Part shown: positions 5,622 through 5,686 of the stretch, one piece after another
Layout: each line of letters starts with the position of its first letter
Position numbering within the stretch: position 1 is the first letter of the stretch
Origin: Tannerella sp.
Lineage (GTDB): Bacteria; Bacteroidota; Bacteroidia; Bacteroidales; Tannerellaceae
Direction of reading: 5' to 3'
Assembly: GCA_031271245.1 (NCBI GenBank)
Contig: JAISWC010000014.1
Location: 1 to 5,686 of the forward strand
Length of the DNA stretch: 5,686 nt
Program-made: the position numbers and the translations under genes
The notes under the pieces: generated by a model
What the model was told of the DNA's origin: nothing
What the model saw: only the letters and a program-made list of their open reading frames with translations
Databases searched by the model: none

Positions 5622-5653
5622 TTTGGAAAGCAGAAAAAAAAGTCATACATTTG
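5622..5653 (+). promoter_or_regulatory. Bacteroidota-type promoter, TTTG-N20-TACATTTG
   Basis: The -33 box TTTG at 5622-5625 and the -7 box TACATTTG at 5646-5653 both match the Bacteroidota consensus, with a 20-bp spacer in the usual range. It points right, so it should drive a gene starting beyond 5686. TCATAC at 5643-5648, a NikR-operator-like half-site, overlaps the -7 box, but no partner GTATGA lies 16 bp upstream. Confidence 0.55.
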
Positions 5654-5686
5654 ATAATTGATAATAAAAAAATGAAAATGTAATAT

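Larger units (their letters stand above)
5427..5686. other. A/T-rich intergenic region after the regulator gene
   Basis: These 260 bp hold no convincing ORF on either strand. What is visible: a weak terminator candidate just after the regulator, a short inverted repeat at 5521-5536, and a near-consensus promoter at 5622-5653 pointing out of the window. A direct repeat TTGATAA-TTGATAA lies at 5651-5664. Confidence 0.6.

Noticed and set aside
5621..5648. A classic NikR operator GTATGA-N16-TCATAC
   Set aside because: Only the TCATAC half is present at 5643-5648; the base run at the expected partner position does not match.
5672..5683. ATG near the right edge as a gene start
   Set aside because: It reads Met-Lys-Met and then a stop; the gene driven by the right-end promoter must start beyond the window.

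Overview
The window reads as a Bacteroidota (probably Bacteroidales) chromosome. Three things support this: two matches to the Bacteroidota -7 promoter motif TAnnTTTG, A/T-rich start regions without clear Shine-Dalgarno sequences, and a tightly packed row of secreted carbohydrate-active proteins of the kind found in polysaccharide utilisation loci. No rRNA, tRNA, insertion sequence or CRISPR array was seen, and no SusC/SusD pair lies in the window.

About nine tenths of the window (positions 1 to 4924) is one leftward (minus-strand) gene train. In transcription order it holds: the C-terminal part of an SGNH/GDSL-type esterase that lacks its nucleophile block; a lipoprotein with a predicted beta-jelly-roll (concanavalin A-like, lyase-like) fold; an alginate-lyase-family lipoprotein with an Asn-Asn-His/Arg/Tyr signature; a twin-arginine-targeted member of the polysaccharide pyruvyl transferase family; a 407-bp gap tiled by two small ORFs of doubtful status; and the N-terminal third of a secreted FAD-dependent oxidoreductase with a carbohydrate-binding-like front domain, cut by the window edge. 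Gaps between the four larger units are 11, 24 and 11 bp, so a single operon is likely. The inferred theme is extracytoplasmic breakdown or modification of an acidic (uronic-acid-containing, possibly pyruvylated or acylated) polysaccharide.

The right end (4925 to 5686) changes direction and character. A 100-bp divergent region with a good promoter leads to a rightward NikR/CopG-type regulator whose fold is intact, but three of the four nickel ligands known from E. coli NikR are replaced. After it come 260 bp of A/T-rich DNA with a weak terminator candidate, a short inverted repeat and a near-consensus promoter pointing at a gene beyond the window.

Points most worth a second look: the regulator with an altered metal site, the exported pyruvyl-transferase homologue, the 5'-truncated esterase marking a probable rearrangement boundary, and the repeat-containing small ORF chain with an internal terminator-like hairpin.
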